A stretch of 13,952 bases of DNA from Nitriliruptoraceae bacterium (GTDB taxonomy: Bacteria; Actinomycetota; Nitriliruptoria; Nitriliruptorales; Nitriliruptoraceae), in NCBI GenBank assembly GCA_007120565.1, contig SKNK01000510.1, positions 1 to 13,952 on the forward strand. Direction: 5' to 3'. Of this stretch, positions 1 through 7,831 are shown piece by piece. The position numbers and the translations under genes are program-made. The notes under the pieces were generated by a model that worked only from the letters and a program-made list of their open reading frames with translations, did no database searches and had not been told where the DNA came from. Within the stretch, counting starts at the first letter, position 1. Every line of letters starts with the position of its first letter.

Positions 1-1
1 G

Positions 2-53
2 GTGGCCCCGCCCGGGCGGAGGATGAGCACGCATGGTGGACGGGCGGGGCCAC
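2..53. repeat. 13-bp perfect inverted repeat at left edge
   Basis: Positions 2-14 (GTGGCCCCGCCCG) and 41-53 (CGGGCGGGGCCAC) are perfect reverse complements separated by 26 nt. A transcript from either strand could form a very stable G+C stem. There is no T-run on either side, so it is not a classical intrinsic terminator, although many high-GC actinobacterial terminators lack one. It could end a gene lying left of the window or be an operator pair; the sequence does not decide. Confidence 0.5.
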
Positions 54-297
54 GGTCGCTGGCGGGAGAGGACCAGCTGGGACTAGCTAACACCTCCTAT
101 CGCGATAGGCGCAAGCGATCAGCTCGACGAGTTCGCAGCAGGACCCGCGGAGCCGCCCCGGGGTGGACCCGTCGAGGTGTCCGATCCCCGACGATGGCCG
201 GTTCCGGACCTTGCCTCCTGCCGACGTTGGGACAAGGGTTGGGGGTGGCCCCAGAGCGTTCAGCGGAACACCGTGACCTTCTTCTCGCAGCGCGCGA
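54..297. other. Non-coding stretch left of the diguanylate cyclase
   Basis: I find no open frame here with a recognisable protein; the frames that cross it all run on through the diguanylate cyclase in another frame and look like high-GC shadows. It holds the palindrome at 96-109. At 240-253 there is a small hairpin (TGGGG, loop GTGG, CCCCA), about 45 nt past the stop of the minus-strand cyclase, which could act as a weak terminator for it. Confidence 0.4.
96..109. promoter_or_regulatory. 14-bp perfect palindrome, operator-like
   Basis: CCTATCGCGATAGG reads the same on both strands. It has an A/T-containing core in an otherwise G+C-rich non-coding stretch, which is the usual look of a binding site for a dimeric repressor. 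No gene starts next to it inside the window, so any regulated gene would lie to the left or the site may be chance. A palindrome this long is expected a few times per 14 kb in such DNA, so confidence is low. Confidence 0.3.
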
Positions 298-1398
298 TCA
301 GGTGTCGGCAACCACCAGCCGGTCACGTCCGGCGTGCTTCGCCGCATACAGCGCACGGTCAGCCTCGTCGAAGACCCTTCCAGCGACCCCACCCCGATCA
401 ACTCCCGCCGCGGTGCTCGCCGCACCCACGCTGACGGTGATCCTCACCGGGTCGTCGATCTCGGAGATCCTCCGTCGGATGCGCTCGCCGACCTCCTGTA
501 CGTGGTCAGCCTCCGCGCCGTACATCAGCACGGCGAACTCCTCGCCGCCCGTCCGGGCGACGACATCCCCAGGACGGACCGCAGAGCGCATCGCCTCGGC
601 GACCGCCACGAGCGCCCGGTCCCCAACCGGATGACCATGGGTGTCGTTGACCCGCTTGAAGTGGTCGATGTCCACCACGAGCACGCTGAGCGACGTCCCC
701 GGTTCGGCTCCATCCCCGCCCAGTGCATCCACCGCCTGCGCGAGCTCCTGGTGGAAGGCACCGTGGTTGAGACATCGGGTGAGCGAGTCCAGCCTGGCCA
801 GGTCGCCCAGTTGCACGGTCAGGTTCCGCAGGGTGCGATGCTGTTGTGCGTACCCCTCGGCGATCGCACTGCCGACGGCAGCGGCAAGGAGCGGACTTGC
901 GACGAGCAGCGCAGCCGTACCCGGATCGAACGTGCCGGTGAGAGGTCCGGTCATCACGGAGAGCAGGCTCGCAACGCCACCCACGGTCACGACGGCGCGG
1001 GTCCTCGCAACGACCGCCGCGTACACGACGGGCAGGGGGTAGAGGACCTGGAGCGGACTCTGGAAGCCACCGTCGATGACGCAGGCGACCGTGATCGCTC
1101 CGGCAAGGATCCCGAGCCACGCGACCGTCACTCGCACGGCGCTTGCACCGTCCTGGATCAGCCGGTTCCAAGGGAGCAGCCGCAGCCCTGCGGCTACCAC
1201 GGACGCGACCCCGATCGTCACCCACAACCACACGCGACCAGGGCGATCAGGTGTCAGGGCGGCGTACACCACCACCGCGACGATGGTGGTCAGTGCCAGC
1301 CGCACGCCGAGGATGATCGCCCGCCGCCAGTGGCCATGCGTCGACCGGAGGTCCGTACCCGAAGGCGATTGAAGCACCATGCATGACCCATCGACCAT
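298..1398 (-). CDS. Membrane-anchored diguanylate cyclase (GGDEF domain)
   Basis: Predicted to make the second messenger cyclic di-GMP from two GTP at the inner face of the membrane. Length is 366 aa from ATG 1398. Residues about 26-180 are hydrophobic, with roughly five or six membrane segments and no recognisable sensor family. The GGDEF domain follows at about 200-362: a DSLTRCLNHGAF start motif (204-215), the metal-binding VVDIDHFK strand (241-248) and the catalytic GGEEF signature at 284-288. RPGD at 275-278 lies at the correct distance to be the RxxD inhibitory I-site, so product feedback is expected. No EAL or HD-GYP domain is present. The frame stays open up to 1806, but a start there would overlap the divergent transporter gene at 1556, so the start is 1398 or 1380; neither has a strong ribosome-binding site. 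Confidence 0.9.
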   Translation of the reverse strand: MVDGSCMVLQSPSGTDLRSTHGHWRRAIILGVRLALTTIVAVVVYAALTPDRPGRVWLWVTIGVASVVAAGLRLLPWNRLIQDGASAVRVTVAWLGILAGAITVACVIDGGFQSPLQVLYPLPVVYAAVVARTRAVVTVGGVASLLSVMTGPLTGTFDPGTAALLVASPLLAAAVGSAIAEGYAQQHRTLRNLTVQLGDLARLDSLTRCLNHGAFHQELAQAVDALGGDGAEPGTSLSVLVVDIDHFKRVNDTHGHPVGDRALVAVAEAMRSAVRPGDVVARTGGEEFAVLMYGAEADHVQEVGERIRRRISEIDDPVRITVSVGAASTAAGVDRGGVAGRVFDEADRALYAAKHAGRDRLVVADT

Positions 1399-1447
1399 CT
1401 GCCTGCGGAGGAAAGCGCAGACAAGGCGATGAGGTGGCCACCCTGAT

Positions 1448-1465
1448 CGGCGCCGGTCGGCGCCG
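1448..1465. repeat. Tandem palindromes CGGCGCCG-GT-CGGCGCCG
   Basis: Two copies of the self-complementary octamer CGGCGCCG (1448-1455 and 1458-1465) are separated by GT in the divergent intergenic space between the cyclase (start 1398) and the transporter (start 1556). The arrangement can form a hairpin or give two adjacent protein-binding half sites. Single copies of the octamer occur elsewhere at about the rate expected for this base composition, so only the paired arrangement is notable. Confidence 0.3.
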
Positions 1466-1555
1466 TGACGAGGGCGGCCACGCAGGGGCATCCGACCCAA
1501 CGCTCGGTGACCTTGAGGGCTAGCTGCTCGCAGCTCGGCGACCGAGGCTGTTGGG

Positions 1556-3250
1556 ATGGTGGAAGACCTGTCGTTGGCCGATCTGCTCACCGGGCTGGTG
1601 GGCGGCCTCGCCTTGTTCCTCCTCGGCATCCAACAGTTGACACGAGCGCTGCAGAACCTGTCCGGCAGCCGTCTCCGCGAAGCCTTGGCACGTCTGTCGC
1701 GCAACCCGGCGATCGGCGCGACCAGCGGGGCGGTCACCACGGCCATCATCCAGTCGTCGACGGCGACCATGGTGCTGTTGATCGGCTTCGCGTCAGCAGG
1801 CGTCATGACGGTGCGTCAGGCGATCCCCGTGGTCCTCGGCGCGAACGTGGGCACGACGTTCACGATGCAGGTGATCGCCTTCGACGTGACGCGCTTCGCT
1901 CTGCTGATGATCGCCGCAGGGTTCGCCATCTCGGCCATCGGGCGGTTCAACCCCGTCCACCAACCGGCCCGTGTGCTGCTCGCACTCGGCTTGGTGTTCT
2001 TCGGCATGGACGTGATGGCGCAAGCGGTCTCGCCCCTGCGGGGATCGGGCGAGGTCCTCGGCTTCCTGGCCGGCGACGCGAACATCGTCGTCGCGATGCT
2101 GATCGGAGCCGCGTTCACCGCCATCGTGCAATCGTCGTCGGCCACGTCCGGGGTTCTGGTCGTGCTGGCGAGCCAGGGTCTGCTGGACCTGCGCACGGGG
2201 ATCGCGATGGCGCTCGGGGCGACCATCGGGACGTGCGTCACCCCATTGCTGGCTTCGATGGGTAGGAACCGGGCCGGCCAACGCATCGCGACGGTCCACG
2301 TGCTGGTCAACGTCGTCGGCGTCGGGATCTGGCTCGCACTCCTCCCCCAGCTGGAGGCCTTGGCCGTCTGGATGTCGCCGAGCGCTTCCGAGCTCACCGG
2401 CGTCGACCGGATCGCCGCGGAGGTCCCCCGCCAGCTAGCGAACGCCTACACCTCCTTCAAGGTGATCAACCTCGTCACCTTCATCGGCCTCACGAGCGTG
2501 CTCGTGAAGGTGGTGACACGGCTCCTCCCCGACCGCCCCGAGGAGGACATGGCCGGTTCGCGCTACCTCGAGGACGACGCGTTGGACACCCCGGACGTCG
2601 CGCTCGAGCTCGCGCGCCTCGAGGTGGTCCGGCTCGGCGGAGAGGCCGTCGCGATGGTCGATGCGGCGATGCCGACCGTGCTCCACGGGAGCGACGACGA
2701 GCTCGACGAACTCGCCGAACGCGATCACCGCATCGACGCGATCCACGAGGACCTCTTGGTCTACCTCGGTCGTCTGAGCCTGGAGGGGCTCTCCGGCGCA
2801 CAGGCACGTGAGCTGTTCCTGCTCATCTCGATCGCCAGCGACCTCGAGGCGATCGGCGACATCGTCGAGATGAACCTGGTGCAGTTGGGCAAGCGACGTC
2901 TCCGCGAGGCGGTGCTGCCCAGCCGCGGGACCACCGAGGTCTTCGCCGACCTGCATCGTGCGGTGACGGAGCGACTGGCACACACCGTCACGGCGCTGCG
3001 GACCGAGGACCGTGACCTCGCCCGCCGGATCGTCGGCGAGAAACAGGAGTTCACGGACCAACGCCAAGAGGTCATCGCCCACCTGACCCGACGGCTCCGG
3101 GCCGACGAACCCAACCGGATCCGTTCCTACGAGCGTGAGGTCGAGGTCGTGGGGCAGCTCCAGCGGATCACCGGACTCACCCGCCACATCGCCCGGAGCG
3201 TCGCCGGGGAGGAACCCCTACCAGGCTCGGAGCAGGCGATCGGCAGCTGA
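1556..3250 (+). CDS. Na/Pi cotransporter family protein with C-terminal PhoU domain
   Basis: Predicted sodium-coupled phosphate transporter of the NptA/YjbB type in the cytoplasmic membrane. It has 564 aa, typical for the transporter-plus-PhoU form. Two inverted Na_Pi_cotrans repeats are marked by QSSTAT (66-71) with GANVGTT (95-101), and QSSSAT (192-197) with GATIGT (221-226). About eight or nine hydrophobic segments precede residue 325. The remainder (about 345-550) is a charged helical PhoU-like domain, thought in this family to tune transport or signalling. The start is supported by GAGG at 1544-1547, 8 nt before the ATG. The family motif A-x-x-H-T-x-F-N after the second repeat reads ANAYTSFK here (295-302), losing the usual His and Asn; see findings. 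The gene is divergent from the cyclase and its stop is 17 bp from the convergent oxidoreductase stop. Confidence 0.92.
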   Translation: MVEDLSLADLLTGLVGGLALFLLGIQQLTRALQNLSGSRLREALARLSRNPAIGATSGAVTTAIIQSSTATMVLLIGFASAGVMTVRQAIPVVLGANVGTTFTMQVIAFDVTRFALLMIAAGFAISAIGRFNPVHQPARVLLALGLVFFGMDVMAQAVSPLRGSGEVLGFLAGDANIVVAMLIGAAFTAIVQSSSATSGVLVVLASQGLLDLRTGIAMALGATIGTCVTPLLASMGRNRAGQRIATVHVLVNVVGVGIWLALLPQLEALAVWMSPSASELTGVDRIAAEVPRQLANAYTSFKVINLVTFIGLTSVLVKVVTRLLPDRPEEDMAGSRYLEDDALDTPDVALELARLEVVRLGGEAVAMVDAAMPTVLHGSDDELDELAERDHRIDAIHEDLLVYLGRLSLEGLSGAQARELFLLISIASDLEAIGDIVEMNLVQLGKRRLREAVLPSRGTTEVFADLHRAVTERLAHTVTALRTEDRDLARRIVGEKQEFTDQRQEVIAHLTRRLRADEPNRIRSYEREVEVVGQLQRITGLTRHIARSVAGEEPLPGSEQAIGS

Positions 3251-3267
3251 GCTGACCGGCGGCTCCG

Positions 3268-4671
3268 TCAGGTGCGGGCGGCGACCAGCGGGTCGACGTT
3301 GTGGTTCGCGCGGAACAGGTTGTCGGGATCCCAGCGCTGCTTGATCTCGGACAACCGTCGGTAGTGCTCGCCGTAGGCGGCCGCGACACGGTCACCGTCA
3401 TCGACATCGAGGTAGTTGACGTAGACCCCACCTGTGGCGTGTGGGGCCATCGCCTCGTGGACACGTCGGACCCAGGCGATCTGCTCCTCGTCGTCTGCGG
3501 GCTCCGTCCAACCGGCTTGGACCGCGAAGCCGAAGGTCGCTTGCCGGTGTGGCCAAGCCGTCGCGTCCGCCGGGCGACGCGCGATGGCCCCACCCAACGA
3601 CTCGAGGAAGATCATGGTGAAGGGCCCAGGCAGGTGGTCAACGACCCCCAGGAGCGCATCGATCGCTCCGTCGGAGAGTTCGGACAGCAGGTGCGCCTTG
3701 CCGTAGTACCGGACGCCGTCAGGGGTGCCCGCGTCGAAGCTCGATTGGAAGGTCGCGTAGGGCATCGGTGCGACCACCTCGAGGAAGGGCTCACCGATCT
3801 CCACCACCCTGGCGACGACCGGCTCGCCTTCGACGACCGGACCGCTGTAGCAACCAACCAGGGCCAAGGCGGGCTTGCCGTGCAGTTCCTCGGGGAAGCC
3901 CTCGACGGGGGGCACGTTCATGATCATCGGGTAGCAGCCCAACTCGTCGGGCGCCTCGGCCATGACCTCGCGGTACGCGCGCAGCACGTCCCGAGCGTCA
4001 TCGAAGTGGTGGAACGCCTGGACGGTCAGCACCTCAGGGCCCACCGGATGCATCTGGAACTCGAAGGAGGTCACGATCCCGAAGTTGCCACCACCACCTC
4101 GGAGTGCCCAGAACAGGTCGGGATGCTCGTGCTCACTGGCGTACACCAGCTCACCGTCCGCCGTCACGACGTCGGCCGCGACGAGGTTGTCACTGGCCAG
4201 GCCGAAGGTTCGCGCCAACCACCCGATACCACCGCCCAAGGTCAGCCCGGCGACGCCGGTCCCCGAGTGGACCCCGGCAGGGGTCGCCAGCCCGAAGGTC
4301 TGCGCCTCTCGGTCGAACTGCCCAAGGGTTGCGCCCGGCTCCACCCGTGCCGTGCGGGTGTCAGGATCGACCCGAACCGCGTCCATCTCCCCCAGGTCCA
4401 CCACCAGGCCGTCGTCGCACACCGCCTTGCCTGCCGCCTGGTGTCCGCCCGCCTTCACCGACAGGGGCATGCCGCTCGCCCGCGCGAAGCGGACACAGGC
4501 GAGCACGTCGGCAGCACTCTCGCACCGGGCGATCGCGGCGGGATGACGGTCGACCATCCCGTTCCAGACCGCTCGCGCCTCGTCGTAACCCTCATCTTCA
4601 GGTCGGAGGAGCTTGCCACGCAGTGCGTCCTCCAGCCCTTCCAGCGTCGTTGCCATCTCGGCCTGTCCCAT
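3268..4671 (-). CDS. FAD-binding oxidoreductase, berberine-bridge (BBE) type
   Basis: Predicted flavoenzyme of the vanillyl-alcohol-oxidase/BBE superfamily, oxidising an unknown small molecule with O2 or another acceptor. It has 467 aa. The FAD_binding_4 domain covers about 42-205, with KAGGH at 73-77 (His77 is the expected covalent FAD attachment), GVHSGTGVAGLTLGGGIGW (133-151) and FWALRGGGGNFGIVTSFEF (187-205). The C-terminal BBE domain includes the YVNY motif and the near-terminal WDPDNLF signature. The position of the second flavin-linking Cys of bicovalent members is occupied by HSGTG, so only a single covalent link is likely. The ATG at 4671 has GGAGG 5 nt upstream; an in-frame ATG at 4725 would add 18 unconserved residues and has no comparable site. 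It lies 102 bp downstream of the LAL regulator on the same strand. There is no signal peptide, so it should be cytoplasmic. The substrate cannot be told. Confidence 0.9.
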   Translation of the reverse strand: MGQAEMATTLEGLEDALRGKLLRPEDEGYDEARAVWNGMVDRHPAAIARCESAADVLACVRFARASGMPLSVKAGGHQAAGKAVCDDGLVVDLGEMDAVRVDPDTRTARVEPGATLGQFDREAQTFGLATPAGVHSGTGVAGLTLGGGIGWLARTFGLASDNLVAADVVTADGELVYASEHEHPDLFWALRGGGGNFGIVTSFEFQMHPVGPEVLTVQAFHHFDDARDVLRAYREVMAEAPDELGCYPMIMNVPPVEGFPEELHGKPALALVGCYSGPVVEGEPVVARVVEIGEPFLEVVAPMPYATFQSSFDAGTPDGVRYYGKAHLLSELSDGAIDALLGVVDHLPGPFTMIFLESLGGAIARRPADATAWPHRQATFGFAVQAGWTEPADDEEQIAWVRRVHEAMAPHATGGVYVNYLDVDDGDRVAAAYGEHYRRLSEIKQRWDPDNLFRANHNVDPLVAART

Positions 4672-4676
4672 CTCGT

Positions 4677-4681
4677 CCTCC
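4677..4681 (-). promoter_or_regulatory. Ribosome-binding site of the FAD oxidoreductase
   Basis: On the minus strand GGAGG is followed by 5 nt (ACGAG) and then ATG at 4671. This is the strongest Shine-Dalgarno match in the window and decides the start against the upstream in-frame ATG at 4725. Confidence 0.65.
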
Positions 4682-4729
4682 GTGGTCGGTATCGCCGTGC
4701 CCCCGCACGTGTCAGCACCGACCATGGCA

Positions 4730-4747
4730 CTAAGGCCGCCGCCTTAG
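4730..4747. promoter_or_regulatory. Inverted repeat, operator-like, upstream of the oxidoreductase
   Basis: CTAAGGC (4730-4736) and GCCTTAG (4741-4747) form a perfect 7-bp inverted repeat with a 4-nt spacer. It lies in the 102-bp gap between the LAL regulator stop (4774) and the oxidoreductase start (4671), about 59 bp before that start. The size and symmetry suit a TetR/MarR-like or LuxR-type dimer site. It could instead be a hairpin that partly ends the regulator transcript, but no T-run follows on the minus strand. Confidence 0.4.
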
Positions 4748-4773
4748 CATCAGGAGAACTCCCTACATCGGCC

Positions 4774-7700
4774 CTACTGGCCGGTGAGGCCGAGCTCATG
4801 CGCGACCGCAGCGGCTTCGGTCCGGCTGCCGACCTCGAGCTTGCGCAGGATGTTGGACACGTGGACCGACACCGTCTTCTCGCTGATGAACAGCGAGGTG
4901 GCGATCTGTCGGTTCCTCCGGCCTTCGGCGACCAGGTCGAGGACCTCGAGTTCCCGGTCGGTGAGGCCGAGGTCGACGTCGAGGTGGTCGACCTCCCCCG
5001 GGTCCGATGCGCTCCGCCGGAGCGGGAGACGGGCGCGACGGGTGAGGTCCTCGACGCGTGCAACGATCCGCTTGGCGCCCACCTGCTGGGCATCCGCATG
5101 GGCTGCGACAGCGGCCTCGACCGCCTCGTCACGTCGGCCGGACACGATCAGGGCCTCCACGTACCGCCATCCGGCGTAGACCCGCCAGTAGGCGTAGGCC
5201 GCCTGACTCCGAGCCACTTCCCACCGGGACGGATCGGGCTCGACCAGCCGAGACCGTTCCGCTTCGGCAAGGGCGAGGTAGGTCGCCGGCGTCTCGAACT
5301 GGGGGGACCCCTCGAAGGCAAGGGGGTAGCGCTCGAGCCAGTCCCGCATGGTCGCCAAGGTGTCCTCCACGCATACACGGTGCTCGTCGGGATCGTCGTC
5401 ACCCGCACCGCCGGTCGCGTGCCGATCCCTCAGAGCCGCGTCCACCTCGGCGCGGACGAGTGCCCGCATGGTCCCCAACCGGTAGGCAACCTCGGCCGTG
5501 GCCACCTCGGTGTCGAGGTGGCGACGGACCACCTCGCGGACGTCGGTCAGGCGCTCCTGATCCGCCGCGATCTCCGCCTCGAGGGGGAGCACGTCGTGGT
5601 ACCAGCGCGTCGGGACCCCTTCGACGTGCAGCCTCGCGATCTCCTGCTCGGCGGTTCGCAGGTCGCCCCGCATCCAGGCGAGCGAAGCTCGCACGGTCCC
5701 GACACCGGTTCCGGAGTAGCCCTCTGCTGGCACGTCCTCCATCCGAGCCACGACCTCCTCGACCCGGTCCCAGGCGCCGCTCCGCAGGAACGCGAACCCG
5801 ACGTGGATGAGTAGCCCCGCAGTCAGGTGTGGATCGATCCGACCCTCGTCGAGCCACTGGAGCGTGTCGACCGCCAAGCGGTGGCTGCCATCGCCTCCGA
5901 CGGCACTGTCCAACAGGTGGAGCGTGTCGAACAACACTCCGCGTGCGCGCAGCTGGAGACGACGATCCTCCAGGGACTCCGCCTGTGCGAGGGCCTCCCG
6001 TAGGCAGGTCTCCGCCTCCTCCAGCTCACCGGTCCAGGCGAGCGCGCCGCCGAGGACGGTCAGCGCTTGGCATCGCAACCGGTCATCATCGGTCTCGTTG
6101 GCATCCGCGACCGCCTTTCGCGCGTGGGCCAGAGCATCGTGTGGTTCACGAGAGGTGCTCAGCCTGAGGAACGTTGCATGGGTCATGGCGACCTGTGCCG
6201 TCGTGGCCGAGGGAGACGCGTTCCGGACCAGTCGGCTGGTCTTCTCCGCCTCGCGGAGCGCGGCGTCACCCTGTCCCGCGTTCCAGCGTGCCCTCGCCAG
6301 CCGGTCCCGGACCGAGGCTTCGCGCAGTGTCTCCTCGGGCTCAGCAGCGTCGACGCTCTCACTACTGGCCACCAGCACCTCCAGGTGGTGGACCGCCCGC
6401 CCCCAAGCCCCCGCGTCGGCAGCGACCTGAGCCGCGGCGTCACGGATGGCCTCCTCGGTTCGGCCCAGCACCGACGGGTCGATGTGTTCCAGCAGGTCGA
6501 GTGTGCGCTCGAGGTGGGTGAGGGCGTCGGTATACGCGGTGACCTCCGTCGCTCGGTCCGCCGCAGCCAGCGACGCGACAGCCGCCTCGGTCGGCTGCCC
6601 CGCCAAGTGCCGGTGGATCGCGAGCGCCGCATGAACATCGGACCCTCCGCCGGGCGCGAGGTCAGGGCGGGCCTCCAGACCATCCGCCACCATCCGGTGG
6701 AGTTCCGCCCGCTGTTCAGGCAGGAGCTGGTCGGCTGCAGCCTCACGCACCAGTGCGTGCCGGAAACGCAACCCGTCGCTGTCCACGATGAGGAGCTGAT
6801 GCTCGACCGCAGGACGGAGGCCGTCAGCGAGTTGCTTCCCACCGATGTCGACCGCGACGGTGAGCAGTTCCTCGGTGAACCGCTCGCCGATCGTCGCCGC
6901 GTGGGCGAGGAGCCACCGGGTCGACTCCGGCACGACGGTGAGACGCGCGGCGACGATGTCGTGGAGGCCTGGGGAGAGCGTCTCCAGGTCGTCGGTCGCC
7001 AGCAGCTCCTCGACGAAGAACGGGTTGCCGCCGGAGCGGGTCGCGATCCGTTCGGTCACCTCGTGAGGTGGGCGTTCACCGGTCACGCCGACGATCAACG
7101 CCTCGACTCCGACGCGGTCCAACGGCGGGATGTCGCAGCGCGTGACCTGCGGTAGGCGAGAGAGTTCTGCGAGCAGATCAGCGAACGCAGGGTTGCTCGC
7201 CACCGACTCGGTGCGCAGTGTCGCGAGCAGGAGGAGCCTGCCGTCGCGCATCGTCCGAGCGAGGTAGCGCAGCAGATCCAGCGTGGCCTGGTCGGCCCAG
7301 TGCAGATCCTCGAACGCCAGAACCAGGGGTCGCTCCGACCGGAGCCGGTCGACGAGGTCGATGATCGCCATGAACAGCTGATCACGCCGAGTGGCGGGAT
7401 CGGTGTCTCCCCGTCGCGAGTGCGCGGGAGACGGGTCGCTCAGGCTCGGCACCAGCCACGACAGTGCCTGACGGCTCGGACCGAACACCTCCGCAGGAGA
7501 GCGTGAGGGTTCCTCACGCGCGAGCTCCCGCACCATCTCCGCGACGGGCGCGAACGACTGGGGAGCACTCCCGAACGAGATGGCGTGGCCCACCAGGACA
7601 CGGTCACCGGCCTTGGTTGCCTCCTCTGTCAAGGTCCGAAGCAGTCGGGACTTCCCTATGCCTGCCTCTCCACGCACCAGAACCAACTGTGGCTGGCCGG

Positions 7701-7797
7701 AGCGAGCCACCTCGAAGCATGCCTCGATCTCCCGGAGCTCACGGCTCCGACTGACCAGGTCCGGACTGCTGATGCGATGCCACATGGCGTCAAGCAT
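4774..7797 (-). CDS. Large ATP-binding LuxR-family regulator (LAL/MalT type)
   Basis: Predicted ATP-dependent transcription activator, 1007 aa, the usual size for LAL regulators. The N-terminal AAA_16-like NTPase module begins at LVSRSREL (14-21, the counterpart of the common LVGREREL). Walker A is GEAGIGKS (43-50), and the Walker B strand PLVLAFEDLHWAD (157-169) ends in acidic residues. The middle (about 350-930) is alanine-rich and helical, consistent with TPR-like ligand or partner-binding repeats. The last 63 residues, from LTDRELEVL at 945, are a complete LuxR helix-turn-helix with recognition-helix sequence ISEKTVSVHVSNILRKL. The ATG at 7797 is chosen because it precedes the conserved LVxR motif by 13 residues; its ribosome-binding site is weak and ATG 7785 is possible. 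It starts 34 bp after the lipoprotein stop, so it is probably cotranscribed. The ligand and targets are unknown; the downstream flavoenzyme is the nearest candidate target. Confidence 0.92.
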   Translation of the reverse strand: MLDAMWHRISSPDLVSRSRELREIEACFEVARSGQPQLVLVRGEAGIGKSRLLRTLTEEATKAGDRVLVGHAISFGSAPQSFAPVAEMVRELAREEPSRSPAEVFGPSRQALSWLVPSLSDPSPAHSRRGDTDPATRRDQLFMAIIDLVDRLRSERPLVLAFEDLHWADQATLDLLRYLARTMRDGRLLLLATLRTESVASNPAFADLLAELSRLPQVTRCDIPPLDRVGVEALIVGVTGERPPHEVTERIATRSGGNPFFVEELLATDDLETLSPGLHDIVAARLTVVPESTRWLLAHAATIGERFTEELLTVAVDIGGKQLADGLRPAVEHQLLIVDSDGLRFRHALVREAAADQLLPEQRAELHRMVADGLEARPDLAPGGGSDVHAALAIHRHLAGQPTEAAVASLAAADRATEVTAYTDALTHLERTLDLLEHIDPSVLGRTEEAIRDAAAQVAADAGAWGRAVHHLEVLVASSESVDAAEPEETLREASVRDRLARARWNAGQGDAALREAEKTSRLVRNASPSATTAQVAMTHATFLRLSTSREPHDALAHARKAVADANETDDDRLRCQALTVLGGALAWTGELEEAETCLREALAQAESLEDRRLQLRARGVLFDTLHLLDSAVGGDGSHRLAVDTLQWLDEGRIDPHLTAGLLIHVGFAFLRSGAWDRVEEVVARMEDVPAEGYSGTGVGTVRASLAWMRGDLRTAEQEIARLHVEGVPTRWYHDVLPLEAEIAADQERLTDVREVVRRHLDTEVATAEVAYRLGTMRALVRAEVDAALRDRHATGGAGDDDPDEHRVCVEDTLATMRDWLERYPLAFEGSPQFETPATYLALAEAERSRLVEPDPSRWEVARSQAAYAYWRVYAGWRYVEALIVSGRRDEAVEAAVAAHADAQQVGAKRIVARVEDLTRRARLPLRRSASDPGEVDHLDVDLGLTDRELEVLDLVAEGRRNRQIATSLFISEKTVSVHVSNILRKLEVGSRTEAAAVAHELGLTGQ

Positions 7798-7831
7798 GCC
7801 AGGTCGCCGCCGGAGGTCCCGTGGCGTCGGC

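Noticed and set aside
2..634. Plus-strand open frame of 210 codons at the left edge
   Set aside because: It is Ser/Arg/Thr-rich without motifs and overlaps the GGDEF-coding region on the other strand.
1501..1555. A PHO box upstream of the phosphate transporter
   Set aside because: I looked for direct repeats like the actinobacterial GTTCACC units and found only a single GGTGACC, which is not enough.
1399..1806. Extension of the diguanylate cyclase start up to 1806
   Set aside because: It would overlap the first 250 bases of the divergent transporter gene, and the added residues look like random high-GC translation.
3251..3267. Bidirectional terminator between the transporter and oxidoreductase stops
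   Set aside because: Only a 5-bp CTGAC/GTCAG pairing (3252-3256 with 3267-3271) is possible around a 10-nt loop, which is too weak to call.
3301..5814. An 837-codon plus-strand open frame running opposite the oxidoreductase and the regulator
   Set aside because: It spans two well-supported minus-strand genes and the gap between them, has no recognisable domain, and is His/Arg/Asp/Gly-rich as expected for the antisense of high-GC genes.
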